From contig UREA01000002.1 of the NCBI GenBank assembly GCA_900546715.1, positions 20,143-84,142 on the forward strand: 64,000 bases of DNA, in the 5' to 3' direction. A program made the translations under genes and the position numbers. Below, in pieces: positions 1 to 7,589 of the stretch. The stretch is from an uncultured Mycoplasmatota bacterium (GTDB taxonomy: Bacteria; Bacillota_I; Bacilli_A; RF39; UBA660). The notes under the pieces are model-generated. The model was not told the origin of the DNA, did not search any database, and worked only from the letters and a program-made list of their open reading frames with translations. The first letter of the stretch is position 1. Each line of letters begins with the position of its first letter.

Positions 1-1
1 A

Positions 2-1018
2 CTATTTTCTTTCTCTAGTTATTAAATCTGGATAATCTCTAGCAAGTACTTTTATATCTATATAATTATTGTCCATTGCATATTCAATATTCATTTTCTT
101 ATTACAAGTAACAAAAGTTATTAATACACCATCACTATTTGCACAATTTAAATAATAATTATAAGAATTATCAGAATATATTAAATATGTTTCATCCTCA
201 CAATTATCAGAAAACTCAACTATATTATAAAATTTATAATCTATACCATATTCAATAACTTTTCTTAAATCCTCATCTGTAACATAATAATCAGTATTAT
301 TATTTAATGATGATACTCTTTTTCCATCTGCCCACAAACCAATTGTATCAACTAAATCATCATCACTATAAAGTTCAAGTTTATAAATATAATTATCAGC
401 TAAAAAATCATTACCATATCTTTTGCTATTTACAACAACATCTAAAATTTCATCTATTACATCAATACTAGTTATTGTACCAAGTTCATAACCATCATAT
501 TTAACAATTATTTTATCAGTATTACTTATCTCATCAGAAATATCCTCTGGAAAAACTTGAGTGGCATCTTTTTTATCACTTATACAAGCCTTTTTTAATT
601 CTTCAAAATCTATATCATTAAAATCATTATGAATATAAATTGAAATGCCTTCAGAAGATATGCTATATTCTTGATATTCATCATATTTAGAATAAAAATA
701 TTCTTCTACTTCTTTTATTTCATCAAAGCTGTATATTTTATCTTTCCAAACAATTAAAATATATAAATTATCAGAATTTTGACTAGCTCTATATCCTTTG
801 TAATAACTAATTGATTCATCACTATCTTTAATATCACTTAAAGGTATTTCTTCTAAATCATCTTGTTCACTTAGAATATGAGCACCAAGTTGATTTTCTA
901 AACAACTCACTAATTCTTCATTGTATTCCTCTTCTTGAATGTTGTTTTCTTCCTTATCACAACCAGTTACCCCTATAAGTGTAATACAAAGTAGTAAAAA
1001 TAATAAAATCTTTTTCAT
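2..1018 (-). CDS. Putative lipoprotein of unknown function
   Basis: 338 residues with a lipoprotein signal: a short basic N-terminus, a hydrophobic stretch and a lipobox ending G-V-T-G-C at about residue 20, so it should be lipid-anchored on the outer face of the membrane. The mature part is very acidic and rich in Asp, Glu, Tyr and Ser. I recognise no enzymatic motif or named domain. It begins with ATG after a GGAGG-type site (minus strand) and has its own promoter just upstream. The promoter-leader is nearly the same as that of the next gene upstream, suggesting shared control. Function unknown; the lipoprotein call is firm. Confidence 0.75.
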   Translation of the reverse strand: MKKILLFLLLCITLIGVTGCDKEENNIQEEEYNEELVSCLENQLGAHILSEQDDLEEIPLSDIKDSDESISYYKGYRASQNSDNLYILIVWKDKIYSFDEIKEVEEYFYSKYDEYQEYSISSEGISIYIHNDFNDIDFEELKKACISDKKDATQVFPEDISDEISNTDKIIVKYDGYELGTITSIDVIDEILDVVVNSKRYGNDFLADNYIYKLELYSDDDLVDTIGLWADGKRVSSLNNNTDYYVTDEDLRKVIEYGIDYKFYNIVEFSDNCEDETYLIYSDNSYNYYLNCANSDGVLITFVTCNKKMNIEYAMDNNYIDIKVLARDYPDLITRERK

Positions 1019-1051
1019 TAACCCTCCATATAAAATATCTTTGTTAAGTTA

Positions 1052-1080
1052 ATTATATCATTACTTAATTTGATAGTAAA
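1052..1080 (-). promoter_or_regulatory. Promoter of the lipoprotein gene
   Basis: Minus strand reads TTTACT, 17 bases, TATAAT. The bases just after the -10 (AATTAACTTAACAAAGAT) resemble the leader of the gene at 1102-2376. Confidence 0.65.
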
Positions 1081-1101
1081 GAAAAAAGAGAATACATCTC
1101 T

Positions 1102-2376
1102 TTAATAAGTTATAACATCAGATGCCTTATAACTGCAATCTACTAAATTTAATTTATTTAATGGTAAGACATGATAATCATAGCCGTACATCATAGCTTC
1201 TCCTAAATCGTAGTCATCTAACTGTATTACTGCCCCATCAGCAGTTGTACTCGCATTACCAGAGCCATCAACACTTATTGAATTAGATGAGATACTTATA
1301 TTTCCCCAACTACGATAAGCACCGTTAACATATATTTGATCTAATGTTATTTTATCTAGACCAACAACTTCCGCACCTTCAATTCCTGAAGTAGTGTATT
1401 GTATATTAAATTTATCTAAAAGAGCCATAAAATTTATAACTTTATCAAATTGTAATAACATCTCATTAAGAGAAATTGTATCTCTGCTTAATTCTTGATA
1501 AAAATCTTCTGTAATGTAACATGCTAAATCATTATTTTCAATACTACAAGTATAAATAGAACCATAAGCACTATCTGATTTATATACTTCTAATAATTCT
1601 TCATTATAATTGAGTTTATTATCAGAATTACTAATACTGGTATTATCAATAACCTCATTCATTAATTCTTTTTCTTCTTCTTTATTAATATTTTGATAAG
1701 TACTATATTCTATATTTGCCACTTTTTCTTCAATACTTGGATTAGCTGAAGATATTGTGACATTACTAGTATCAAAGCCACTATCTTTAGCTTGGTTATA
1801 TAAAATATCTATAGTTTCATTAATGTTCTTATTTTCTAAATCTAAATCATTAAAAGTAGTTATGCAATCTTCATTTAAACAAGATTTATTAATTACTTTA
1901 TCTCCTTCTAATTCTAAAACTATTTTAGGATTTATTTCTACAAATACATAAGATATTTCATTTTCTTTTACAGTATTTATTTCTTCAATTAATTTATTAG
2001 TATTATAATTACTTATTTTTATTTTAATTAAATTAAGCATTAACAACATAAATATTACTAGTAATATACCTAAAAATATAAAAATAAACATATTAATTTT
2101 TCTTTTAAATTCAATAGCATATACTAAATTGTTATTATCTATATCACTTGGATACAAATATTTAACTTTTTTACCTAATTTTTCTTTTAATTCCGTTATA
2201 TTTTTAGCTTCATATGTTCTTTTTACTTTTCCTTTTTGATTTTTATTTTCTGTAACAAGTAAAACTTTATTATTTGAATTAATATAATCAGTAATATTAT
2301 CATTTGTTACATAAATACACTTTTTCTTTTTCTTAATATTTTTAAAGTTTTCTAAATCTAGTTTAATTTCTTGCAT
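1102..2376 (-). CDS. Membrane protein with an RsgI-middle-domain-like extracellular part
   Basis: 424 residues: a Lys-rich cytoplasmic N-terminus of about 90 residues, one membrane helix near residues 95-115, and a long outer region. Just after the helix, YVFVEINPKIVLELEGDKVI followed by a LDLENKNINETIDIL stretch matches the pattern of the RsgI anti-sigma middle domain (Y-V-S-V-D-I-N-P-S-I ... L-N/K-G-K ... A-I). RsgI proteins hold an ECF sigma factor through a cytoplasmic N-terminal domain. That domain is not clearly recognisable here and no sigma gene is next door. A role in envelope signalling is inference. Confidence 0.5.
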   Translation of the reverse strand: MQEIKLDLENFKNIKKKKKCIYVTNDNITDYINSNNKVLLVTENKNQKGKVKRTYEAKNITELKEKLGKKVKYLYPSDIDNNNLVYAIEFKRKINMFIFIFLGILLVIFMLLMLNLIKIKISNYNTNKLIEEINTVKENEISYVFVEINPKIVLELEGDKVINKSCLNEDCITTFNDLDLENKNINETIDILYNQAKDSGFDTSNVTISSANPSIEEKVANIEYSTYQNINKEEEKELMNEVIDNTSISNSDNKLNYNEELLEVYKSDSAYGSIYTCSIENNDLACYITEDFYQELSRDTISLNEMLLQFDKVINFMALLDKFNIQYTTSGIEGAEVVGLDKITLDQIYVNGAYRSWGNISISSNSISVDGSGNASTTADGAVIQLDDYDLGEAMMYGYDYHVLPLNKLNLVDCSYKASDVITY

Positions 2377-2409
2377 AAATCCTCCATATAAATTATCTTT
2401 GTTAAGATA

Positions 2410-2439
2410 ATTATAACATTTGTATTATTTAATATTCAA
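2410..2439 (-). promoter_or_regulatory. Promoter with palindromic leader
   Basis: Minus strand TTGAAT, 18 bases, TATAAT, overlapping the 3' end of the upstream reading frame. Directly after the -10 lies a perfect 9-bp inverted repeat, AATTATCTT-AACA-AAGATAATT, then the GGAGG site. It may be an operator or a 5' hairpin. Confidence 0.6.
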
Positions 2440-2952
2440 TACTTTGTTAAATTCATCTTTCATAGCTGGTCTCTTTGTTAAATAAAGACAACTTATTTCT
2501 TCTATTAAATTAGTAACACTTTTATCAGAACCTTTTATTTTAGATATATGACTAATGTTATATGCAAGAGCACGATAATCACTTCGATCACTCACAAATT
2601 TTGCTTTATTTAGACATTCATCAATATATATTTCGATTAATTCTTTATTATATTTCGGTTGTAAATAGTGATCATAGATTTTTATAACTTCCATTCCCTT
2701 ATCTTTTATAGCTAAAAATAAATCATCAAACATTTTTTCTTCTACATAAATATTATATATAATACTTCCGGCATTAGCTTTTTTCAATTTATCTATAATA
2801 TTTAATTTTTCTTTATCCCAATCTTGTTTATCATATAATTTTTTTATTTTATTATAAGTTTCTAAATCATAAATTTGATATTGAAAAAACATTTTATATA
2901 ATTGCTCTTTATAATCTTTTATCATATTATTATCATAATAAATATTCATCAA
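2425..2952 (-). CDS. C-terminal part of a frameshifted SWIM zinc-finger protein
   Basis: 175 residues if started at the TTG before an ATG, but no ribosome site fits. The frame stays open well upstream (to at least 3090) and encodes plausible helical protein (…KYIDLLINEHCVDEAIKLL…) continuing the helical-repeat tail of the SWIM gene at 3066-4076. The two frames meet at an A6 run on the coding strand, and one extra A would fuse them into a protein of about 549 residues. I therefore read this as the C-terminal portion of one gene, not an independent protein. The helical repeats suggest a TPR-like scaffold. Confidence 0.55.
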   Translation of the reverse strand: MMNIYYDNNMIKDYKEQLYKMFFQYQIYDLETYNKIKKLYDKQDWDKEKLNIIDKLKKANAGSIIYNIYVEEKMFDDLFLAIKDKGMEVIKIYDHYLQPKYNKELIEIYIDECLNKAKFVSDRSDYRALAYNISHISKIKGSDKSVTNLIEEISCLYLTKRPAMKDEFNKVLNIK

Positions 2953-3065
2953 ATATTCTTCTAAATCTCTAACCCGATAATCTTTAGCATCTTTTATAAT
3001 CCTTTCTTTTAATAGCTTTATAGCTTCATCTACACAATGTTCATTTATTAATAAATCAATATATT

Positions 3066-4076
3066 TTAAAAATATAGATTTTTCTTTAGAATATTTTTTA
3101 ATAAATCTTTAATATTATTTTGTTCTTTTTTTAATTTATAAATATCAATTAAATAATCAACATAATATTTTGCTTTATAATAATAATCTTTATCTATGTT
3201 TTCATCTAAAACTTCCAATAATGAATTTTCTATTTCATTTATAAATAGTTTATTTTCTACAAAATAAGAAACAAGACGATATAACTCAATTCCATAATTA
3301 GATAAATCTTCAGTTTTAATTTCGGTAATTACAAATTCTAATATTTTATGTGTAAGTTCTTTATCTTTATTAGCATTATTATTTAAAATATCATAAATTA
3401 CTTTTATACAATCATTAGCAACCTCACTAGTAGAACCATTGGAATCATCAATTTCCGTATCAGGAATTGATTCCAATATAACTGATACTATATCAAAAGC
3501 TAAATTATAGTTCCCTTTTTGGGTAAGTTTTTCCGCTTCATTTGTAAATTCGTACATATTATGGGTATATTCCCATGCATTTTCGTAATCTATATAACCA
3601 TATTTGCCTTCACAGTTTTTTATACTGTCATAAATTTTTATTCTATATTCTTCTTTAGTTAAAGGATTGAAATATTCAATAAATTCTACTCGAAATTTAT
3701 CATATAACTTTGGGTTTGCTGATACTTCATTAATTAAAAATTCTTTTAAAAGATTGATAGGTATTTCATTCACTATAGTAGATAAATCACTTTCAGTAGT
3801 GATTGTTTCTAAAGTGTTTTCATTACTTAAATAATATAATAATGCTGCGATATGTTTGCAGTTATAGCGTCCCTCGGAATACGGGCAACTACACCCACCG
3901 TGCAAAAATTGGTTATTGACAATTTCAACATGCACACTGTATTTAGATGATCCATAAACAACTGCAGTTATTATATCTCCATCTTTTTTAACGTTTGTTA
4001 CATTTCCCTTTGCATAAATGCTAAAGCCACGCATTAAAATAATAGATTCAAATTCTTTTTCAAAATCAATATTCAT
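3066..4076 (-). CDS. SWIM zinc-finger protein, N-terminal part
   Basis: 336 residues. The SWIM motif C-x-C-x(n)-C-x-H is visible as CSCPYSEGRYNCKHIAALL near residues 57-75; SWIM fingers bind DNA or proteins. The rest is a helical, repeat-like region. In this frame the protein ends with KKNLYF a few codons after an A6 run at 3094-3099, while the adjacent frame continues for more than 200 codons. It starts at ATG with an upstream GAGG and its own promoter. Either a real frameshift mutation, a -1 slippage site (A AAA AAT) or a homopolymer error. Confidence 0.65.
   Translation of the reverse strand: MNIDFEKEFESIILMRGFSIYAKGNVTNVKKDGDIITAVVYGSSKYSVHVEIVNNQFLHGGCSCPYSEGRYNCKHIAALLYYLSNENTLETITTESDLSTIVNEIPINLLKEFLINEVSANPKLYDKFRVEFIEYFNPLTKEEYRIKIYDSIKNCEGKYGYIDYENAWEYTHNMYEFTNEAEKLTQKGNYNLAFDIVSVILESIPDTEIDDSNGSTSEVANDCIKVIYDILNNNANKDKELTHKILEFVITEIKTEDLSNYGIELYRLVSYFVENKLFINEIENSLLEVLDENIDKDYYYKAKYYVDYLIDIYKLKKEQNNIKDLLKNILKKNLYF
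3094..3099 (-). other. Frameshift site in the SWIM gene (A6 run)
   Basis: The coding strand has TTA TTA AAA AAT ATT here. A seventh A, or a -1 slip on A AAA AAT, joins the 3066-4076 frame to the 2425-2952 frame without meeting a stop. Confidence 0.6.
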
Positions 4077-4099
4077 AATTACCTCATTTAATTAAGATA

Positions 4100-4128
4100 A
4101 TTATATCATTAATTAGTATTTATGCAAA
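4100..4128 (-). promoter_or_regulatory. Promoter of the SWIM gene
   Basis: Minus strand TTTGCA, 17 bases, TATAAT, followed by ATTATCTTAA as in the leaders of the two genes downstream. It lies directly after the terminator of the small RNA at 4130-4233. Confidence 0.55.
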
Positions 4129-4129
4129 C

Positions 4130-4154
4130 AAAAAGACCGGCCATTCGGCCGATC
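4130..4154 (-). terminator. Rho-independent terminator of the small RNA
   Basis: Minus strand GATCGGCC-GAAT-GGCCGGTC (8-bp stem with one G-U) followed by five T. Confidence 0.8.
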
Positions 4155-4233
4155 ATCAGGGGGTTTTGGTTGATCTCTTCACATTGAGATTCGTAAGAGA
4201 GATCAGGTTATCAGCATGATGAAGTATCATGCT
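4130..4233 (-). ncRNA. Candidate structured small RNA downstream of recG
   Basis: About 104 nt bounded by its own promoter and terminator, with no open frame. On the minus strand: hairpin AGCATGAT-ACTTC-ATCATGCT, a linker, a second stem formed by TGATCTCT and AGAGATCA, an unpaired C-rich stretch ACCAAAACCCCCTGAT, then the terminator. It does not contain the SRP or 6S consensus that I know. The layout matches the RNA at 6356-6451. The C-rich stretch could pair with G-rich ribosome sites; that is inference. Confidence 0.5.
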
Positions 4234-4239
4234 AGTATA

Positions 4240-4268
4240 ATCTTAATATTTTTTTTGTAGTTTGTCAA
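4240..4268 (-). promoter_or_regulatory. Promoter of the small RNA at 4130-4233
   Basis: Minus strand TTGACA, 17 bases, TAAGAT. The bases after the -35 (AACTACAAAAA) match those of the promoter at 6321-6349 (AACTTACAAAAA). Confidence 0.6.
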
Positions 4269-4282
4269 TACAATTTTTTAAA

Positions 4283-6277
4283 TTAATCTAAAAAATTTAT
4301 TTTTTCTAATTCTTTTTCGTAAAGCAAATTTCCCTTATATAGGGACTTTTTTAGGTAAATTCCCGAATCTTTTTTTGCTTGTAATAAAATTTTATAGTCT
4401 CTTTTGAAATCAGCAATTTTAAGTGTTTCTTCCCCGCTTTGTTTAACTCCAAATAAGTCTCCATGACCGCGTTGTTCAAAGTCTTTTTCACTTATATAAA
4501 AGCCATCATTACTTTCTTCCATTACTTTTAACCTTGCATTATCACTTACATTAGTAACTAAATAGCAATAACTTTGAATATCACTTCTACCAACACGGCC
4601 CCGAAGTTGATGAAGAGTTGCTAAGCCAAATCTCTCAGCATTAAAAATAACCATCATTGATGCATTAGGAATATCAATACCTACTTCAATAACTGTAGTT
4701 GAAATTAATATTCTTATTTCTCCCTTTTGAAATTTTAACATCAGTTCATCTTTTTCTTTTTGTTTTAACTTACCATGAAGTATTTCTATTTTGATTACAT
4801 CACTATTAAAAGCTTTACTAAGTTTTTCTTTTAATTCATAAACACTATTTAAATTAATTTCATCATTTTGTTCAATTAAGGGAGATACTACAAATATTTG
4901 ATGACCTAATTTTAATTCTTCATACATTTTAAGTAATACTTCTCTAATATTTTTTTCAAGCACTACCTTAGTTATAATTTCTTTTCTTAAATTTGGTTTA
5001 GTTTTAATTTGCGATAAATCTAGATCACCATAAATAGTTAGAGCATAAGTTCTAGGAATTGGAGTTGCTGATAAATACAAAACATCCGCATTTTTTTTAT
5101 AACCTTTATTTTGCAGGGTATTTCTTTGATTTACCCCAAAACGATGTTGTTCATCTGTTATAACTAATCCTAAGTTTTTAAACTCTGCTCCCGCATTTAA
5201 TAGAGCATGAGTTCCAATTATTAAATCAATTTCTCCCTGTTCTAATCTTTCATATATTTTTTCTTTTTGCTTTTTAGTTAAACTACCAGTTAATAATTCT
5301 ACTTTTATATCATAATCACTAAAATAATTTTTCACTTGTTCATAGTGTTGTTTAGCAAGTATTTCTGTTGGAGCCATAAAAGCACTTTGGTATCCACTTA
5401 AAAAACACGCATAAATAGCTGTTATAGCTACAATTGTTTTACCACTACCAACATCTCCTAAAACTAAACGATTCATTCTCTTATCACTTTTTAAATCATT
5501 TAAAATATCACTTATTGTTGTTTCTTGATCTGTAGTTAATTTAAAACTTAAGTTACTTAAAAATTCATTTAACTCATCTTCTCTAAAATATTTCGGAGTG
5601 CCAAGAGCCTCTTTATTAATAGTACTTAAATAATTTATTTTAAACATATATAAAAATAATTCTTCATATATTAATTTTAATTCACTTTTTTTAATATCTT
5701 CAACACTATTAGGTTGATGAATTAATCTTATAGCATCTTTTTTAGATAACAATTTATAATGGATATTAAACATTTCTGGGACATAATCTGGTATATCATA
5801 ATCAAGTTTTAAAGCTTCTCCAATTAATTTTTCTAAAGTATTATTTTTAATCCCTTCAGTTAAGTGATATTTAACTTCTATTTTGTTATCTTCAACACTA
5901 AATTTTATATCACTTGCTACAAAATTATTTTTTAATTTATTATATTTACCAATTAATACTACTTCTTTATTAATAGTTAAATTATTCTTTAAAAAAGCTC
6001 TATTAAATATTGTTACTTTAAAGTTTATATTATTACTTGATGCAATAAAATCTAATTTATTAAAATTTCTCCTGATATAAAAAACTTTACAAGCACTCAA
6101 AATAGTGGCGGGTACAAAACACACTTCGCCATCAGTTACTTCATCAATATTTTTTAACTTAATAATATTATATCTATAGGGGTAAAATGTTAGTAAATCT
6201 TCTACAGTATAAATATTTAATTTATTAAGTAAATTTTCGGTTTTTGGTCCAATATTTTTAATTAAATTCAAATTCAT
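4283..6277 (-). CDS. recG: ATP-dependent DNA helicase RecG
   Basis: 664 residues, close to the usual length of about 680. RecG remodels stalled replication forks and branch-migrates Holliday junctions. The N-terminal wedge/OB region is followed by the helicase core: Walker A GDVGSGKT near residue 275, DEQH box near 369, SATPIPRT motif III and the QLRGRVGR motif VI. The C-terminal TRG-like end is present. It starts at ATG after AGGAG. It is transcribed alone, from an extended -10 promoter, with a candidate small RNA diverging upstream and another starting just after its stop. Confidence 0.95.
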   Translation of the reverse strand: MNLNLIKNIGPKTENLLNKLNIYTVEDLLTFYPYRYNIIKLKNIDEVTDGEVCFVPATILSACKVFYIRRNFNKLDFIASSNNINFKVTIFNRAFLKNNLTINKEVVLIGKYNKLKNNFVASDIKFSVEDNKIEVKYHLTEGIKNNTLEKLIGEALKLDYDIPDYVPEMFNIHYKLLSKKDAIRLIHQPNSVEDIKKSELKLIYEELFLYMFKINYLSTINKEALGTPKYFREDELNEFLSNLSFKLTTDQETTISDILNDLKSDKRMNRLVLGDVGSGKTIVAITAIYACFLSGYQSAFMAPTEILAKQHYEQVKNYFSDYDIKVELLTGSLTKKQKEKIYERLEQGEIDLIIGTHALLNAGAEFKNLGLVITDEQHRFGVNQRNTLQNKGYKKNADVLYLSATPIPRTYALTIYGDLDLSQIKTKPNLRKEIITKVVLEKNIREVLLKMYEELKLGHQIFVVSPLIEQNDEINLNSVYELKEKLSKAFNSDVIKIEILHGKLKQKEKDELMLKFQKGEIRILISTTVIEVGIDIPNASMMVIFNAERFGLATLHQLRGRVGRSDIQSYCYLVTNVSDNARLKVMEESNDGFYISEKDFEQRGHGDLFGVKQSGEETLKIADFKRDYKILLQAKKDSGIYLKKSLYKGNLLYEKELEKINFLD

Positions 6278-6294
6278 AATGTGCTCCTAAAAAT

Positions 6295-6303
6295 ATTATA
6301 ACA
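6295..6303 (-). promoter_or_regulatory. Extended -10 of recG
   Basis: Minus strand TGTTATAAT about 15 bases before the recG ribosome site; no good -35. It faces away from the small-RNA promoter at 6321. Confidence 0.5.
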
Positions 6304-6320
6304 AAATTATCAAAAAAGTG

Positions 6321-6349
6321 TTGACAAACTTACAAAAATCGGTTAGGAT
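6321..6349 (+). promoter_or_regulatory. Promoter of the small RNA upstream of recG
   Basis: TTGACA, 17 bases, TAGGAT. The stretch after the -35 is almost that of the promoter at 4240-4268. Confidence 0.65.
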
Positions 6350-6355
6350 ATTAAT

Positions 6356-6451
6356 CACCAATTCACTTAAAGGCGAATTGGTGCTAGTATCACACTAGTC
6401 AACCCCTTTTTATTCTTTTGAAGCACTCGAATGAGTGCTTCGTATTTTTTT
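6356..6451 (+). ncRNA. Candidate structured small RNA upstream of recG
   Basis: About 96 nt with no reading frame. Starting at the predicted transcription start: hairpin CACCAATTC / GAATTGGTG with a 10-nt loop, directly followed by CTAGT-ATCAC-ACTAG, then unpaired TCAACCCCTTTTTATTCTTTT and a terminator hairpin with a GAAT loop. The same order (two hairpins, C-rich single strand, GAAT-loop terminator) and nearly the same promoter occur at 4130-4268. No known RNA family is recognised. A C-rich, Shine-Dalgarno-pairing regulator is a reasonable guess. Confidence 0.55.
6420..6451 (+). terminator. Rho-independent terminator of the small RNA
   Basis: GAAGCACTC-GAAT-GAGTGCTTC, a perfect 9-bp stem, then GTATTTTTTT. 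Confidence 0.85.
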
Positions 6452-6456
6452 GTGTA

Positions 6457-6487
6457 AAAATAACAACTTATTGTAAGTTGTTATTTT
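6457..6487 (-). terminator. Terminator of the nifJ/lppM-like transcript
   Basis: Perfect 14-bp stem AAAATAACAACTTA / TAAGTTGTTATTTT with a 3-nt loop, overlapping the stop codon of the gene at 6468 and followed on the minus strand by TTTTTACAC. Confidence 0.65.
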
Positions 6488-7583
6488 CATTGTCAGTTTT
6501 ATTACCATGAGTATAATCTGCCGCAGCATTATTATTAGGATTATCAAAACTAAATTGTGGTGGATTAGGATTTTCTTTATCAACTGGAGATTTAGTTTCT
6601 TTAAATGTCTCAACCATTGCTAAACTCTCAACATCTTCAGTATTACCAACTGGAGTATTTAAAGAATCTACTAATTTTGCATCGATATTTAAAGTTTCTA
6701 AACTTTCAACGTTAGCATTATTGGTTTGATTGTTAGTAACATTTAAGTTTTCAACATTATTATTTATATTTTGATTGTTAATAACTTCCAAGTTATCAAC
6801 ATTATTATTTGGTACATCAACAACATTACTAGTACCAGCAACGCTTTTAGGCATATGTTTAACATCAATTTTACCTTTTTTCTTGATTAGATTTGATGCT
6901 AAAAGCAAGAAAACTAAAGCAATAAATATACCGCCACCAATTAAGATGTAATTCCAAGGTATAGGGTTTAATTTAAAATCTAAAGTTATTTCATTTGTTT
7001 TAGTTAAATCCCAAGTTAATGTTCTACCATCTTCTGATACACTAGTTGCATTGTGATTTTCTGGTTTATTTGGTAGTCTTACAACAAATAGCGCATCGAT
7101 ATAATCACTATATTCGCTATTTTCTTCTGAACTATAATCACTTTCGCTATCTATATAAATCTTTAGAGAATATACACCACCGCTATAAGTAAATATTTTT
7201 AAATCTTCTGTAGTCAACATCTCTTGAAGATTTTGGTTAGCATCAACACTCACCAAGGAAGAAATATTACTAAAAGTTTTAGAAAAACTTAAACCTTTGT
7301 AAGTATCATCACTATAATGTTCTTTAACATATCCGTAATCTACCGGATTGTCTTCAGATTCATTATACATTGTATCAATTGCTTCCCATCGTTGTTCATC
7401 AGTATAACCAGTTGCTAAATCTATTTCATCAAGCATAACATTATCAATAAATTCATCATCAAAAGCTGCAATACCTGTAATTACAACTGTTTCATCATCA
7501 TTAATTGTAATATTAAATTCTTCCTTTACTGCACAACCACTAGTTAAAAGTAAAACTATAATTAAACATATAAACTTCTTCAT
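6468..7583 (-). CDS. LppM-like membrane-anchored lipoprotein
   Basis: 371 residues. It has a lipobox signal peptide (L-L-T-S-G-C near residue 17), then EEFNITINDDETVVITGIA and a mixed alpha/beta outer domain typical of LppM-domain proteins. A C-terminal membrane helix follows near residues 213-230 (WNYILIGGGIFIALVFLLL), then a basic stop and a low-complexity Asn-rich cytoplasmic tail (repeated N-N-V-N-L motifs). It lies six bases after the stop of nifJ and is probably co-transcribed with it. The role is unknown; the link to PFOR may be only positional. Confidence 0.6.
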   Translation of the reverse strand: MKKFICLIIVLLLTSGCAVKEEFNITINDDETVVITGIAAFDDEFIDNVMLDEIDLATGYTDEQRWEAIDTMYNESEDNPVDYGYVKEHYSDDTYKGLSFSKTFSNISSLVSVDANQNLQEMLTTEDLKIFTYSGGVYSLKIYIDSESDYSSEENSEYSDYIDALFVVRLPNKPENHNATSVSEDGRTLTWDLTKTNEITLDFKLNPIPWNYILIGGGIFIALVFLLLASNLIKKKGKIDVKHMPKSVAGTSNVVDVPNNNVDNLEVINNQNINNNVENLNVTNNQTNNANVESLETLNIDAKLVDSLNTPVGNTEDVESLAMVETFKETKSPVDKENPNPPQFSFDNPNNNAAADYTHGNKTDNENNNLQ

Positions 7584-7589
7584 TAACTC

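Noticed and set aside
4130..4233. SRP (4.5S) RNA or 6S RNA
   Set aside because: The conserved SRP loop bases and the 6S open bubble are not visible.
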